The notes beneath the pieces are model-generated. The model worked only from the letters and a program-made list of their open reading frames with translations, had not been told where the DNA came from and did not search any database. From assembly GCA_944359065.1 (NCBI GenBank), contig CALVSP010000008.1, positions 1-33,943 on the forward strand: 33,943 nucleotides of DNA. Reading direction: 5' to 3'. The DNA is from an uncultured Bacilli bacterium. GTDB taxonomy: Bacteria > Bacillota_I > Bacilli_A > RF39 > UBA660. A program made the position numbers and the translations under genes. This document shows positions 22,463-30,940 of this stretch, in pieces (position 1 is the stretch's first letter; the number at the start of each line of letters is the position of its first letter).

Positions 22463-23258
22463 AATTTATTCTTGTAATTGAAACACATCCTGAATATAAA
22501 TCATTTGGTACTAATTCAAAGTCAACTTGTGAAGCATTTACAAATCTATAACTTCCACCTGCTGTTGCTTCAAAAATGGCATTACCATTGATTGTACCAG
22601 TTTGACAGCATGAAACTTTGTTATGAGTCGAAGAATGTGCTATTAATTCAACATTCGGCCAAAATTTTCTAAATTCAATGCTCAAAGCTTTATCTTCACA
22701 ATTTTTTCCTTTATTTCTAACATTTACCCACCAATGAATTATATATATTCCTTTTTCAGGAATAGAAAAATCACCAGTTATAGGACTATAAGAAATTTTG
22801 CTTGCTAAATTAGTATTTTGGAATAATATTGGATTTTGTACGGGTACAGTAGAATTGGATAAATCGTGTACCATAGCATAACTTTGAAATGATGATCCGG
22901 TAGGCCCTGTTGGTCCAGTTGCTCCTTTTGGTCCGGTAGGCCCTGTTGGTCCAGTTGCTCCTTTTGGTCCGGTAGGCCCTGTTGGTCCAATATCGCCCTT
23001 TGGTCCGGTAGATCCAGTTGCTCCTTTTGGCCCAGTAGGTCCAGTTGGACCTTGAATTCCAGTAGCGCCAGTATCACCAGTTCTTCCTTGAGGCCCAGTT
23101 GCTCCTTGAGGCCCAGTACATCCTGTACAACCGCATGGTCCAGTAGGTCCGGTAGGACCAGTAGGCCCTGTTTCACAAATATCAATTAAACATTTTATTA
23201 CTTGGCAAAGACAATCATTATTACACTCAATATTATTTTCAACAAAATTATTATCCAC
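22461..23258 (-). CDS. Collagen-like (G-X-T) surface protein with BclA-type C-terminal domain
   Basis: The protein has 265 residues. Residues ~1-29 are Cys-rich ([18 protein letters not shown]). About 30 G-X-Y triplets, mostly GPT, GPK and GAT, fill ~31-121, including an unusual [11 protein letters not shown] 140-residue C-terminal domain follows with a TNF-like pattern ([22 protein letters not shown]), as in BclA exosporium glycoproteins and related surface filaments. There is no signal peptide or LPXTG. The GTG start is chosen because AAGGAG lies 7 nt before it; upstream codons lack a site. Thr residues in such repeats are often glycosylated. BclA homologs are spore-surface proteins in several Bacillota, but the family also occurs in non-spore settings. 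Confidence 0.85.
   Translation of the reverse strand: MDNNFVENNIECNNDCLCQVIKCLIDICETGPTGPTGPTGPCGCTGCTGPQGATGPQGRTGDTGATGIQGPTGPTGPKGATGSTGPKGDIGPTGPTGPKGATGPTGPTGPKGATGPTGPTGSSFQSYAMVHDLSNSTVPVQNPILFQNTNLASKISYSPITGDFSIPEKGIYIIHWWVNVRNKGKNCEDKALSIEFRKFWPNVELIAHSSTHNKVSCCQTGTINGNAIFEATAGGSYRFVNASQVDFELVPNDLYSGCVSITRIN
22897..22989 (-). repeat. 36-base tandem repeat in the collagen-like gene
   Basis: A 36-base unit encoding [12 protein letters not shown] begins at 22897, 22933 and 22969 (the third is partial) and appears identical at DNA level. Such perfect repeats change number by slippage and would alter the length of the collagen stalk. Confidence 0.85.
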
Positions 23259-23397
23259 ATTGATTCTCCTTTCATCATTATTATATGTAAACCAATAAAT
23301 TATGAATAAGCGAAAAACTATCAAAAAATAGCGAAAATTTATTCGTATTTATTTACATTATAATTAATAAATGTTAAACTTTTAATAAGGTGGTTTT
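23259..23397. promoter_or_regulatory. Divergent promoter region between the collagen-like and polymerase genes
   Basis: On the minus strand ACATATAATA lies just before the AAGGAG site; it holds both TATAAT and the CATAnnnTA form of SigK-like -10 boxes. AGCGAAAA occurs twice about 23 nt apart (near 23306 and 23329), flanked by GAATAA/TTATTC arms. These could be operator sites for either gene. Confidence 0.4.
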
Positions 23398-24600
23398 ATG
23401 GAAAAAATTATATTTCATATTGATGTAAATAATGCTTTTTTATCTTGGACGGCAATAGAATTATTAAACAATGGGTATAATTATGATATTAGAAATTCAT
23501 ATGCAGTCATTGGTGGTGATCCAAAAGCAAGGAGAGGGATTGTTTTAGCTAAATCAACTCCTTGTAAAAAATTAGGAATTTATACTTCAATGAATTTATA
23601 TGAAGCAAAGAAAAAATGTAATATATTAAAAGTTTTCCCCCCTAATTATAAATTTTATAGTGAAATGAGTAATAAATTATTTGAATTACTAAATCAATAT
23701 ACACCAGATATAGAAATTGCTAGTATTGATGAATGTTATTTAGATTATGGAAAAGTAAAAAATATGTATGGAGACGAATACATATTTGCTAAGAATTTGC
23801 AAAAAGAAATATATGAAACATTAGGGTTTACAGTAAATATTGGAATCGCTAATAATAAATTATGCGCTAAAATGGCTAGTGATTTTAGTAAGCCTAATAA
23901 AATACATACTTTATACGATTATGAAATAAGAGATAAAATGTATCCATTACCAATTAATGATTTATTTATGATAGGAAAAAAAACAAGTGAAAAATTGATT
24001 AATTTAGGTATTAAAACAATCGGTGATTTAGCTAATTATCCTTATGAAAAATTATATATTTATTTTAAAAATCAAGCTAATTTTTTAATTAATCAAGCAA
24101 AAGGAATAGATAATAGCGTTGTTGATAGTGAAACATATATACCTAAAGGAATTAGTAATGAAATTACATTAGGTAAAGATATTATAAAAAAAGAAGAACT
24201 TTATCCTTATTTATTAAATTTATGCGAATCAGTTAGTATAAGGTTAAGAAAACAAAATAAATATGCAACTGTTATATGTGTTATATTAAAAGACAATTAT
24301 TTTAAAAGAAAATCTCATCAAAGAAAATTGAATAATTCTACTAATATTACTAGTGAAATATATAAATTTGCTAAAGAAATATTAGATGAAATGTGGAATG
24401 AAGATAGGATTAGATTAATAGGTGTTAGGTTAGATAAATTAGTTGATAATGTTAATTACCAAGCATCTTTATTTGAAGAAGAAAATATAGTTGATTCTAA
24501 GGTTGATAGTGTTATTGATAATTTGAAAGAAAAATATGGAAACAAAATAATAACTAAAGCAAGTATGAAAAATGTCAAAAAAAATTTAAAAAATTTGTAA
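23398..24600 (+). CDS. dinB: Y-family DNA polymerase (DinB/UmuC-like)
   Basis: This 400-residue protein starts H-I-D-V-N-N-A-F-L-S-W (metal Asp9) and has I-A-S-I-D-E-C-Y-L-D-Y near 103-113, the paired acidic residues of the palm. N-I-G-I-A-N-N-K-L-C-A-K-M-A-S-D-F-S-K-P is the family signature near 145-165. Helix-hairpin-helix (M-I-G-K-K-T-S-E-K-L-I-N-L-G-I) and little-finger parts follow. Such polymerases copy past DNA damage with low fidelity. The final residues lack an evident beta-clamp QLxLF box, though Q-A-S-L-F near 359 (NYQASLFEEE) is a good match to one. AAGGTGG precedes the ATG. Pol IV versus the UvrX/YqcH type cannot be told. Confidence 0.9.
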   Translation: MEKIIFHIDVNNAFLSWTAIELLNNGYNYDIRNSYAVIGGDPKARRGIVLAKSTPCKKLGIYTSMNLYEAKKKCNILKVFPPNYKFYSEMSNKLFELLNQYTPDIEIASIDECYLDYGKVKNMYGDEYIFAKNLQKEIYETLGFTVNIGIANNKLCAKMASDFSKPNKIHTLYDYEIRDKMYPLPINDLFMIGKKTSEKLINLGIKTIGDLANYPYEKLYIYFKNQANFLINQAKGIDNSVVDSETYIPKGISNEITLGKDIIKKEELYPYLLNLCESVSIRLRKQNKYATVICVILKDNYFKRKSHQRKLNNSTNITSEIYKFAKEILDEMWNEDRIRLIGVRLDKLVDNVNYQASLFEEENIVDSKVDSVIDNLKEKYGNKIITKASMKNVKKNLKNL

Positions 24601-24605
24601 AATTA

Positions 24606-24614
24606 TGGTATTAT
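24606..24614 (+). promoter_or_regulatory. Extended -10 promoter (TGGTATTAT)
   Basis: TATTAT at 24609-24614 with TG one base before, 25 nt upstream of the next start codon. Confidence 0.4.
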
Positions 24615-24639
24615 ATTTAATCACAAAGGAAGCGATATT

Positions 24640-25578
24640 ATGAAATATGCTAATTTAAGTAAAGATGAATATGAATTAGTTAATGAATTATTAAATATAA
24701 CGATAAAAATTAAAAATTCATATGATAATTTATATCAATTAGAAATAAAGAAACAACAGCAAAGTAAAGAATATGATGAAGTTGTTTTAAAGTTAAAAAA
24801 GTATTGTAAAAGAGAAGATGAACTTTATTCAACTTTAAAACGAAATTTTAGTAAAATTTCTAATATTTTAAATTTTTTTAAAGAAAATTATGAAGATAAA
24901 TTAGAAAATTCAAATTTTTTCAAACAAATACTTGAATTTGATGATTCTTTTGTTGTAATAAGAATAATAACGAAATTATCGAAAAATTATATTGATGGTT
25001 TTGGTAAAAGAATTAGAACAGAAGATTTAGAAATTTTTAAATCTATTAATAATAGTTTTGAAATGAAAAAATTTATACTTTTAGATATACTTCGTTGTTT
25101 TTTAAGTATCGCTACTAATATAAATATTGATAAAATAAAATATTCTTTAGGCTATATATATAGTGAAATAGAAGAAGAGATGATTAAAAATAAATTTGAT
25201 GTTGCAAAAAATCCTTATATTAGTTTTAAAGTGTTTGGTCAAATAAATAAATTGCCAATGGAAATTATAAATGAAATTTCAAAAATATATTGTTTGGGGT
25301 TTTATAATTTTATTATTAATGAAATGTTAAAGTATGATGATGAAGCTCTAGAAAATGAAAAAATAAAAGAAGAATTAGTATTAAAACAAATTTTTTTAAG
25401 AGCAATATTTATTTTACTTGATGATGAAACAATTATGGAATTAAATAGTATATTTCATGATAGAGTAGATGAAAATAATTTTGAAAATAAGGATAAAATA
25501 ATTGAAATGGTTATTAATTCTTATCGTAAAGTAAAAAGAGATAGATCTATTCCAAAAATAATTTCATTAAAATTGTAA
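24640..25578 (+). CDS. Unrecognised helical protein
   Basis: I do not recognise this 312-residue protein. It is rich in Lys, Glu, Ile and Asn, and predicted helical throughout by eye. A likely coiled coil lies in residues 1-75 (K-K-Q-Q-Q-S-K-E-Y-D-E-V-V-L-K-L-K-K). There is no signal peptide, membrane helix or metal motif. The most conserved-looking parts are F-D-D-S-F-V-V-I-R-I-I-T-K-L and K-F-I-L-L-D-I-L-R-C-F-L-S-I-A. AAGGAAG precedes the ATG. It has its own promoter and lies upstream of two other unknown genes and pheST. Confidence 0.7.
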   Translation: MKYANLSKDEYELVNELLNITIKIKNSYDNLYQLEIKKQQQSKEYDEVVLKLKKYCKREDELYSTLKRNFSKISNILNFFKENYEDKLENSNFFKQILEFDDSFVVIRIITKLSKNYIDGFGKRIRTEDLEIFKSINNSFEMKKFILLDILRCFLSIATNINIDKIKYSLGYIYSEIEEEMIKNKFDVAKNPYISFKVFGQINKLPMEIINEISKIYCLGFYNFIINEMLKYDDEALENEKIKEELVLKQIFLRAIFILLDDETIMELNSIFHDRVDENNFENKDKIIEMVINSYRKVKRDRSIPKIISLKL

Positions 25579-25585
25579 AAAAAAA

Positions 25586-25614
25586 TTGTAATTATGTGAA
25601 ATTTGTGTTAAAAT
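25586..25614 (+). promoter_or_regulatory. Promoter TTGTAA-N17-TAAAAT with extended -10
   Basis: TTGTAA (25586-25591) and TAAAAT (25609-25614) are 17 bases apart, with TG one base before the -10. The next start codon is 20 nt downstream. Confidence 0.6.
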
Positions 25615-25634
25615 AACAAATAGGTGATTTAAAG

Positions 25635-26147
25635 ATGGACTTAAATGAAATTAAAAATTCATTAAATTCCAATCCTAATTTAACTATAGACATCAAAGAC
25701 TGTTTAATGGAATTGACATATTTATTTAATAGTAAATTTCCTAATGTAAAGTTAGAAAATTTAAATGAAAGATTAAAAACTTTGAATATAATTAGAGGTA
25801 GCAAGTTTTTAATAAAAAAATCTTCTTATTATAATCCGGTTACTAATGAACTATTAGTTAATGTGGTAAAAATTGAAAATAATGATTGTAAGCATATCTT
25901 AATGCGCGAATTATTAAATATTATTACTGCTAAAGATAATTATACTGGTTTTAATAAGGATAATGCTTATGAAGCATTAAATATCGGATATACTGAAAGA
26001 TTAGCTAACTTCCTAGTAGGAAACGATACCGAATCAGAGTATGAAGATGAAATTGTGGCAAGCAATTTATTAGAAAAGATAATTGGCGAAGACAAAATGT
26101 TTAATGCATATTTTACTAATGATGCTAGTTTAATATTTGGAAATTAA
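25635..26147 (+). CDS. Unrecognised protein resembling a degenerate metallopeptidase
   Basis: In this 170-residue protein the segment C-K-H-I-L-M-R-E-L-L-N-I-I-T (about 89-102), followed by E-A-L-N-I-G-Y-T-E-R-L-A-N-F-L and then E-Y-E-D-E-I-V-A-S-N-L-L-E-K-I-I-G, has the order of small HExxH peptidases of the 'HEL.H … lnEG.te.l … Y..E…a..ii' kind. However the HExxH is replaced by MRELLN and the second site is N-I-G, so zinc binding is unlikely. It may be a pseudoenzyme or the likeness may be chance. AGGTGAT stands near the start. The next gene follows after 11 nt. Confidence 0.6.
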   Translation: MDLNEIKNSLNSNPNLTIDIKDCLMELTYLFNSKFPNVKLENLNERLKTLNIIRGSKFLIKKSSYYNPVTNELLVNVVKIENNDCKHILMRELLNIITAKDNYTGFNKDNAYEALNIGYTERLANFLVGNDTESEYEDEIVASNLLEKIIGEDKMFNAYFTNDASLIFGN

Positions 26148-26158
26148 AGGAGTCTATT

Positions 26159-26404
26159 ATGCAAGAATTTAATAATGCCGCTAATTATAATTTAGGTCGC
26201 GGTGGAATGTTAACTGATGTATGTGCTAAAGCAATTTCTTTAGCGCAACAATATGGTAAATTAGAAGAAGTAACTAGTTACATTAAGGATTTACCTCCAG
26301 CATCATCTTTTAATAATCCAAGTCCTGGTTTAGATGAATTGATTGCTGGTTTAAAATATTTAGAGATGACACAAGGATTTAGTGCCGAAACAAGAACAAG
26401 ATAA
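26159..26404 (+). CDS. Small unrecognised protein
   Basis: This 81-residue protein sits behind a strong AAAGGAG site, 11 nt after the preceding gene, so it is probably co-transcribed. Its composition is more balanced than the neighbours (G-R-G-G-M-L, L-P-P-A-S-S-F-N-N-P-S-P-G). It has one helix (C-A-K-A-I-S-L-A-Q-Q-Y-G-K-L-E-E-V) and no membrane segment. No family recognised. The T-box leader of pheS begins immediately after its stop. Confidence 0.6.
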   Translation: MQEFNNAANYNLGRGGMLTDVCAKAISLAQQYGKLEEVTSYIKDLPPASSFNNPSPGLDELIAGLKYLEMTQGFSAETRTR

Positions 26405-26411
26405 ACAATGA

Positions 26412-26586
26412 AAAAGAAGTAGTATTAAAAGTAATTATTAATAGAGAAAATGTGGTTGGTGGAAACATTTGATAATCTTTTAAGAATTCACCTTTGGAGT
26501 TTATTTGGTGACGCGTTATAGTCTAATGAGTATAAATTAAGGTGGTACCACGAGCAATTCGTCCTTTGGGATGAATTGTTTTTTAA
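26412..26586 (+). promoter_or_regulatory. T-box leader (tRNA-Phe) of pheST
   Basis: The conserved T-box AAGGTGGTACCACG lies at 26539-26552; its UGGU (26543-26546) pairs with the uncharged tRNA acceptor end. A terminator follows (CAATTCGTCC, TTTG, GGATGAATTG, T run; 26555-26586). The likely specifier codon is TTC (Phe) at 26487-26489 within TAAGAATTCACC. Uncharged tRNA-Phe would favour the antiterminator and allow pheST transcription. Confidence 0.93.
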
Positions 26587-26603
26587 TTGAAAGGATGATT
26601 AAA

Positions 26604-27638
26604 ATGGAAAATATAAAAGATGATATTTTAGAAATAATAAAGGATGTAAATGATACTAAAGAATTATACGATATAAGGGTAAAATATTTAGGTAAAAAAG
26701 GGGTTATTAGTGAATTATTAGCTGATTTAGGTAAAATGTCTATCGAAGAAAAGAAAGTAAAAGGGCCTATTATTAATAGTTTAAAACAAGAGGTAACTAA
26801 AATATTTGATGATAAAAATAGAGAAATAGAATTAAAAATATTAAATGATAAATTAAAAAATGAGAAAATCGATATTAGTTTACCAAGTACTAAAGTAATA
26901 AGTGGTGCTCCTAATATATTAGAAAAATTAATTGAAGAAGTAGAAGAAATACTTATGTCAATGGGATACGATGTAGTAGATGGGCCGGAAGTAGAAGAGG
27001 ATAAATTTAATTTTGAAATGTTAAATATTCCTAAAGGACATCCGGCAAGAGATGCTCAAGATACATTTTATATTGAAGGTGAAGAGATTTTACTTCGAAG
27101 CCAAACTTCGCCTGTGCAAGTAAGAACTATGTTAGCAAATAAAGGAGAAAAACCAATTAGAATGATTTGCCCTGGTAAAACATACAGAAGAGATGATGAT
27201 GATGCAACTCACTCCCATCAATTTATGCAAATAGAAGGTTTATTAGTTGATAAAGATATTAGTTTATCTGATTTAAAAGGAACTGTTGATGTTATAGTCA
27301 AAAAATTGTTTGGTCAAGATATAGTTACAAGATTTAGACCAAGTTATTATCAGTTTACAGAACCTTCAGTAGAAGTTGATATTAGTTGCTTTAATTGTAA
27401 AGGTAAAGGTTGCAATATATGTAAAAATACTGGTTGGATAACAGTAGCAGGTGCTGGTATAGTCCATCCTAATGTTTTAAAAATGGGCGGATATAATCCT
27501 AAAATTTGGTCTGGCTTTGCTTTCGGTTTTGGAGCTGAAAGATTAGCAATGTTAAAATATGGAATCAACGATTTAAGAGTATTTTATAATACCGATTTAA
27601 GAGAATTAAATAATTTTGATAGAAAGGATGCTGAGTAA
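26604..27638 (+). CDS. pheS: Phenylalanine-tRNA ligase alpha subunit
   Basis: The catalytic subunit of the alpha2beta2 PheRS, 344 residues. The N-terminal coiled coil (~1-85) binds tRNA; motif 2 is seen in K-T-Y-R-R-D-D-D-D-A-T-H-S-H-Q-F, and motif 3 in G-F-A-F-G-F-G-A-E-R-L-A-M-L near the C-terminus. A Cys cluster, C-F-N-C-K-G-K-G-C-N-I-C, precedes N-T-G-W-I. The ATG at 26604 is chosen because GAAAGGATG precedes it; an earlier in-frame codon (26571) lies in the T-box terminator. pheT follows directly. Confidence 0.97.
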   Translation: MENIKDDILEIIKDVNDTKELYDIRVKYLGKKGVISELLADLGKMSIEEKKVKGPIINSLKQEVTKIFDDKNREIELKILNDKLKNEKIDISLPSTKVISGAPNILEKLIEEVEEILMSMGYDVVDGPEVEEDKFNFEMLNIPKGHPARDAQDTFYIEGEEILLRSQTSPVQVRTMLANKGEKPIRMICPGKTYRRDDDDATHSHQFMQIEGLLVDKDISLSDLKGTVDVIVKKLFGQDIVTRFRPSYYQFTEPSVEVDISCFNCKGKGCNICKNTGWITVAGAGIVHPNVLKMGGYNPKIWSGFAFGFGAERLAMLKYGINDLRVFYNTDLRELNNFDRKDAE

Positions 27639-29999
27639 ATGATAAGCTTAGAATGGGTTAAAGATTATATCGATATATCTGATCAAGATTTAAAAGAATT
27701 AGCCGTTAAAATAACAAAAGCTGGTATCAATGTTGAAAAAGTTATTACTAATCATATCAATAATTTAGTAATTGGCGAAGTAGTTGATTGTATCGATCAT
27801 CCTGATAGCGATCATTTACACGTTTGTCAAGTTGATATAGGAGTAAAAACTACACAAATAGTATGTGGTGCATTGAATGTAAGAAAAGGTATAAAAGTAA
27901 TCGTTGCTTTACCAGGAGCAATTTTACCAGGAGATTTTGTTATTAAAGCAAGTAAAATTAGAAATCAAGAATCAAATGGGATGATTTGTGCTTTATTTGA
28001 ACTAGGATTAGAAGAAAAAAATGAAGAAAATTATAACAAAGGAATTTATGAATTAGATAGTGATGCTAAAGTAGGCGATGATCCTATTAAATATTTAGGT
28101 CTAGATGATACTTTATACGAATTAGATATTCATAAACATAGAAATAATGATTGTTATTATCATATTGGTTTTGCTTATGAAATTGCTGCTATTTTAAATA
28201 GAAAAGTAACACTTCCAGATGATTCATTTAAAGAAATAAAAGATTCTATAAAAGATAAATTCACTTTAAAAGTTGCAACTAGTAAATGTCCTTATTATTT
28301 AGCTAAAATGGTTACTAATATTAAAATAAAAGAATCACCAGAATTTATTAAAAAAAGATTACTAGCTGCTGGCATGCGTCCAATTAATAATGTGGTCGAT
28401 ATTTCTAATTATGTTATGCTAGAATATGGCCAACCAATGCATTTCTTTGATAAAGATAAGTTAGGTAATAATATTTTAGTAAGAGAAGCTAATAATGAAA
28501 AAATAATTACTTTAGATGGTAAAGAAAGAGAATTAACTAATGATATCGTTATTACCGATGGCGTTAAACCAGTTGGAATTGCTGGTGTTATGGGTGGCGA
28601 AAATACTGAAGTAGATGAAAATACAAAAACTATTTTAATTGAATCAGCTATATTTGATGCAGTAAGTATTAGAAATACTGCAAGTAGATTAAATTTAAAA
28701 AGTGAAGCATCAATTAGATATGGCAAAGGTTTAAGTTATGAATATACTAAAAAAGCCTTATTAAGAGCGTGTCATTTATTAGAAAAATATGCTGATGCGG
28801 AAGTTTTAAGTGATATAGTTATTCACGATGAAGTCGATAAAACTAAAAAAATAGTTACATTTAAACCTTGTGAAGTCGATAAAATGTTAGGTATTACAAT
28901 AAGTGAAGAAGATATGAAAAAAGAACTAGAAAGACTAGATTTTGAATATAAATTAGATAATGGTAAATTTATTGTAACGATACCTAATAGAAGATTAGAT
29001 ATCGATCCTAATGTTAACGATATCGCTGAAGAAATAGGAAGATTGTATGGCTATCATAATTTAGTATCTACTTTACCTAAAGTAGAAATTAAAAAAGGTG
29101 AATATGTTGGTAATGTTAAATATCGTAAGTTAATTTCTAAAAGATTAAGATCATTAGGATTAAATGAGGTAAAAACTTATACTTTAGTTTCTAAAGATAT
29201 GTTAAAATTTAATTATGAAAATAAAGAGAATATTATTTTACCTAATCCTTTGAGTAATGATAAAGAAGTTATAAGAACTACTTTAATACCATCATTATTA
29301 AATGTCTATAATTATAATAAAACAAGAAAAGTAAACGATGTTTTAATTTATGAAATAGCTAAAACATATGATTTAAATTATAATGAAGATAGTAAAATAT
29401 GTATTTTAATGAAAGGTAATTATATAAGTAATAATTGGAATAATAATAAAATAAAAGTTGATTTCTATTTAATTAAAGGAATATTAGAAAATTTATTAAA
29501 TTATTTAGGACTTAAAAATAGATATACTTTTAAAGTTGATGATATACCTAATATGCATCCTGGTATGTCTGCTAGAATTTTATTAGATAGAAAAGAAATA
29601 GGGATAATTGGAAGAATTCATCCTAATGATGTTAAAGATGAAATTTATATTTGCGAATTAAGTATGGATAGTTTAATTACTAATATTAAACCAATTAAAT
29701 ATAAAGAAGTATCAAAATATCCAAGTATTATTAAAGATATGGCCTTTATTATGCCTAAAGATACTGAAGCAATCGAAGTTTTAAATTTAATTAAAAAATC
29801 TGGTGGTAGATTATTAACTAATATCGATATTTTTGATGTTTATCAAGGAGAACATATTAAAGAAGATGAAAAATCAATTGCTTATACTTTAGAATTTAGT
29901 GATAGTACTAAAACATTAACCGATGATGAAGTAACTGTTTTATTTGAAAAAATTATTAAAGATGTTGAAAATAAAGGATATAAATTGCGAAATATGTAA
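27639..29999 (+). CDS. pheT: Phenylalanine-tRNA ligase beta subunit
   Basis: The 786-residue non-catalytic subunit. An EMAP-type tRNA-binding domain lies near 40-150 (D-H-P-D-S-D-H-L-H-V-C-Q-V-D), then the B3/B4 editing domain (~210-385; N-V-V-D-I-S-N-Y-V-M-L-E-Y-G-Q-P-M-H), a B5 domain (~400-475), and the C-terminal anticodon-binding FDX-ACB domain (Y-P-S-I-I-K-D-M-A-F). The editing domain hydrolyses Tyr-tRNA-Phe. It begins on the base after the pheS stop, with GAAAGGATG upstream, and ends at a terminator. Confidence 0.97.
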   Translation: MISLEWVKDYIDISDQDLKELAVKITKAGINVEKVITNHINNLVIGEVVDCIDHPDSDHLHVCQVDIGVKTTQIVCGALNVRKGIKVIVALPGAILPGDFVIKASKIRNQESNGMICALFELGLEEKNEENYNKGIYELDSDAKVGDDPIKYLGLDDTLYELDIHKHRNNDCYYHIGFAYEIAAILNRKVTLPDDSFKEIKDSIKDKFTLKVATSKCPYYLAKMVTNIKIKESPEFIKKRLLAAGMRPINNVVDISNYVMLEYGQPMHFFDKDKLGNNILVREANNEKIITLDGKERELTNDIVITDGVKPVGIAGVMGGENTEVDENTKTILIESAIFDAVSIRNTASRLNLKSEASIRYGKGLSYEYTKKALLRACHLLEKYADAEVLSDIVIHDEVDKTKKIVTFKPCEVDKMLGITISEEDMKKELERLDFEYKLDNGKFIVTIPNRRLDIDPNVNDIAEEIGRLYGYHNLVSTLPKVEIKKGEYVGNVKYRKLISKRLRSLGLNEVKTYTLVSKDMLKFNYENKENIILPNPLSNDKEVIRTTLIPSLLNVYNYNKTRKVNDVLIYEIAKTYDLNYNEDSKICILMKGNYISNNWNNNKIKVDFYLIKGILENLLNYLGLKNRYTFKVDDIPNMHPGMSARILLDRKEIGIIGRIHPNDVKDEIYICELSMDSLITNIKPIKYKEVSKYPSIIKDMAFIMPKDTEAIEVLNLIKKSGGRLLTNIDIFDVYQGEHIKEDEKSIAYTLEFSDSTKTLTDDEVTVLFEKIIKDVENKGYKLRNM

Positions 30000-30024
30000 A
30001 AAAGTAAGAAAACTTACTTTTTTT
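29998..30024 (+). terminator. Terminator after pheT
   Basis: AAAAAAGTAAG pairs with CTTACTTTTTT around an AAAA loop; the T run runs straight into the next promoter. Confidence 0.85.
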
Positions 30025-30025
30025 A

Positions 30026-30034
30026 TGGTATAAT
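30026..30034 (+). promoter_or_regulatory. Extended -10 promoter of the Fic operon (TGGTATAAT)
   Basis: TATAAT at 30029-30034 with TG one base before, two bases after the pheT terminator T run. The start codon is 17 nt downstream, so the leader is very short. Confidence 0.6.
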
Positions 30035-30051
30035 TTAAGTAGGTGATAGTT

Positions 30052-30264
30052 GTGCAAGAAAAAGAATTAGGTAAAGAGTTAGATAAGGCTATAGGAAATG
30101 TTGAAATAGAAGGACATAGTATTCCTAAACATGAAAAGGATATTGTTTCTAGAGTTTATCAAAAATATAAAGATAGAATTGGTACTGATGCCGTAGATTC
30201 TCTATTATATAATCTAGTGGAAGAAACAAAAAAAATGGAGCAAGAAAATGGCCGAAGCAAGTAG
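30052..30264 (+). CDS. VbhA-like Fic antitoxin
   Basis: This 70-residue protein precedes a Fic gene and overlaps it by 17 bases. L-D-K-A-I-G-N-V-E-I-E-G (10-21), then a helix pair ending in D-A-V-D-S-L-L-Y-N-L-V-E-E, follows the VbhA-family layout. In class I Fic systems a (S/T)xxxE(G/N) motif on the antitoxin helix places a Glu against the Fic arginine and blocks ATP. Here Glu20-Gly21 are kept but the S/T position is Asn16. The GTG at 30052 is chosen because AGGTGA is 5 nt before it; a GTG at 30043 would lie inside that site. Confidence 0.75.
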   Translation: MQEKELGKELDKAIGNVEIEGHSIPKHEKDIVSRVYQKYKDRIGTDAVDSLLYNLVEETKKMEQENGRSK

Positions 30265-30919
30265 AATAAAAGAAGCATTAAGTTATCAATCAAAATATTG
30301 TTATAATGATAGTGATGTATTGATTAATAAATATGATGTTCAAGATCAACAAACGTTAGATAAAATAGAAAGAAATATTACTGCTTTGATGTTAGTTAAT
30401 TTGCAAACCAAACCATTACCGAGTCCTAATGTTTTATTTAGTGTCGAATATTTTTTAATTTTACATAAACAGGTTTTCGAACATATATATCCTTTTGCTG
30501 GGAAGATAAGAAGTGAAAATATGACAAAGGGAAATACGCCTTTTTGTCGACCAGAATATATTTATAGATATTTAAGTATGTTATTTGAAAAAATATTCGA
30601 TGATGTAAAAAAAATTAAAACAAAAGAAGATTTAATAACATTTTTATCGTATTATTATTCTGAATTAAACGTAGTTCATCCATTTAGAGAAGGAAATGGT
30701 AGAATTATGCGTGAATATTTAAGACAAGTTGTTTTATTCATAAATAAATATTTAAATTTTGATTATGAACTAGATTTTTCTAGTGTAACTGAAGAAGATA
30801 AAGATAATTTGATGAATGGTTCAATCATGAGTGCAATGAATGGTGATTTAGAATTATTAAATAAATTTTTTAATAATATGTTAAAAGAAAAAGAAGTTAT
30901 AAAAGGACATCAAAAATAA
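30248..30919 (+). CDS. Fic domain protein (AMP transferase)
   Basis: This 223-residue protein has the full Fic motif H-P-F-R-E-G-N-G-R-I-M-R (His144 to Arg155; HxFx(D/E)GNGRxxR). A target-docking flap (M-T-K-G-N-T-P-F-C-R-P) lies near 92-101. Fic enzymes transfer AMP from ATP to a hydroxyl of a target protein, using this His as base; several act as toxins on topoisomerases. The catalytic residues are intact, so activity is expected unless the small upstream antitoxin blocks it. GGAG precedes the ATG, which lies within the antitoxin gene. A terminator covers its stop codon. Confidence 0.93.
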   Translation: MAEASRIKEALSYQSKYCYNDSDVLINKYDVQDQQTLDKIERNITALMLVNLQTKPLPSPNVLFSVEYFLILHKQVFEHIYPFAGKIRSENMTKGNTPFCRPEYIYRYLSMLFEKIFDDVKKIKTKEDLITFLSYYYSELNVVHPFREGNGRIMREYLRQVVLFINKYLNFDYELDFSSVTEEDKDNLMNGSIMSAMNGDLELLNKFFNNMLKEKEVIKGHQK

Positions 30920-30940
30920 ATGTTAATTCATTTATTTTTT
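30913..30940 (+). terminator. Terminator after the Fic gene
   Basis: AAAATAAATG and CATTTATTTT flank TTAATT, with a T run; the stem includes the Fic stop codon. Confidence 0.75.

Noticed and set aside
22897-22989. CRISPR-like array
   Set aside because: The repeats are head-to-tail without spacers and encode G-X-Y triplets of the collagen-like protein.
22805-23185. Second minus-strand frame within the collagen-like gene
   Set aside because: A shifted reading of the G-X-Y repeat; its Leu/Gln/Asp-rich repeats arise from the 36-base unit.
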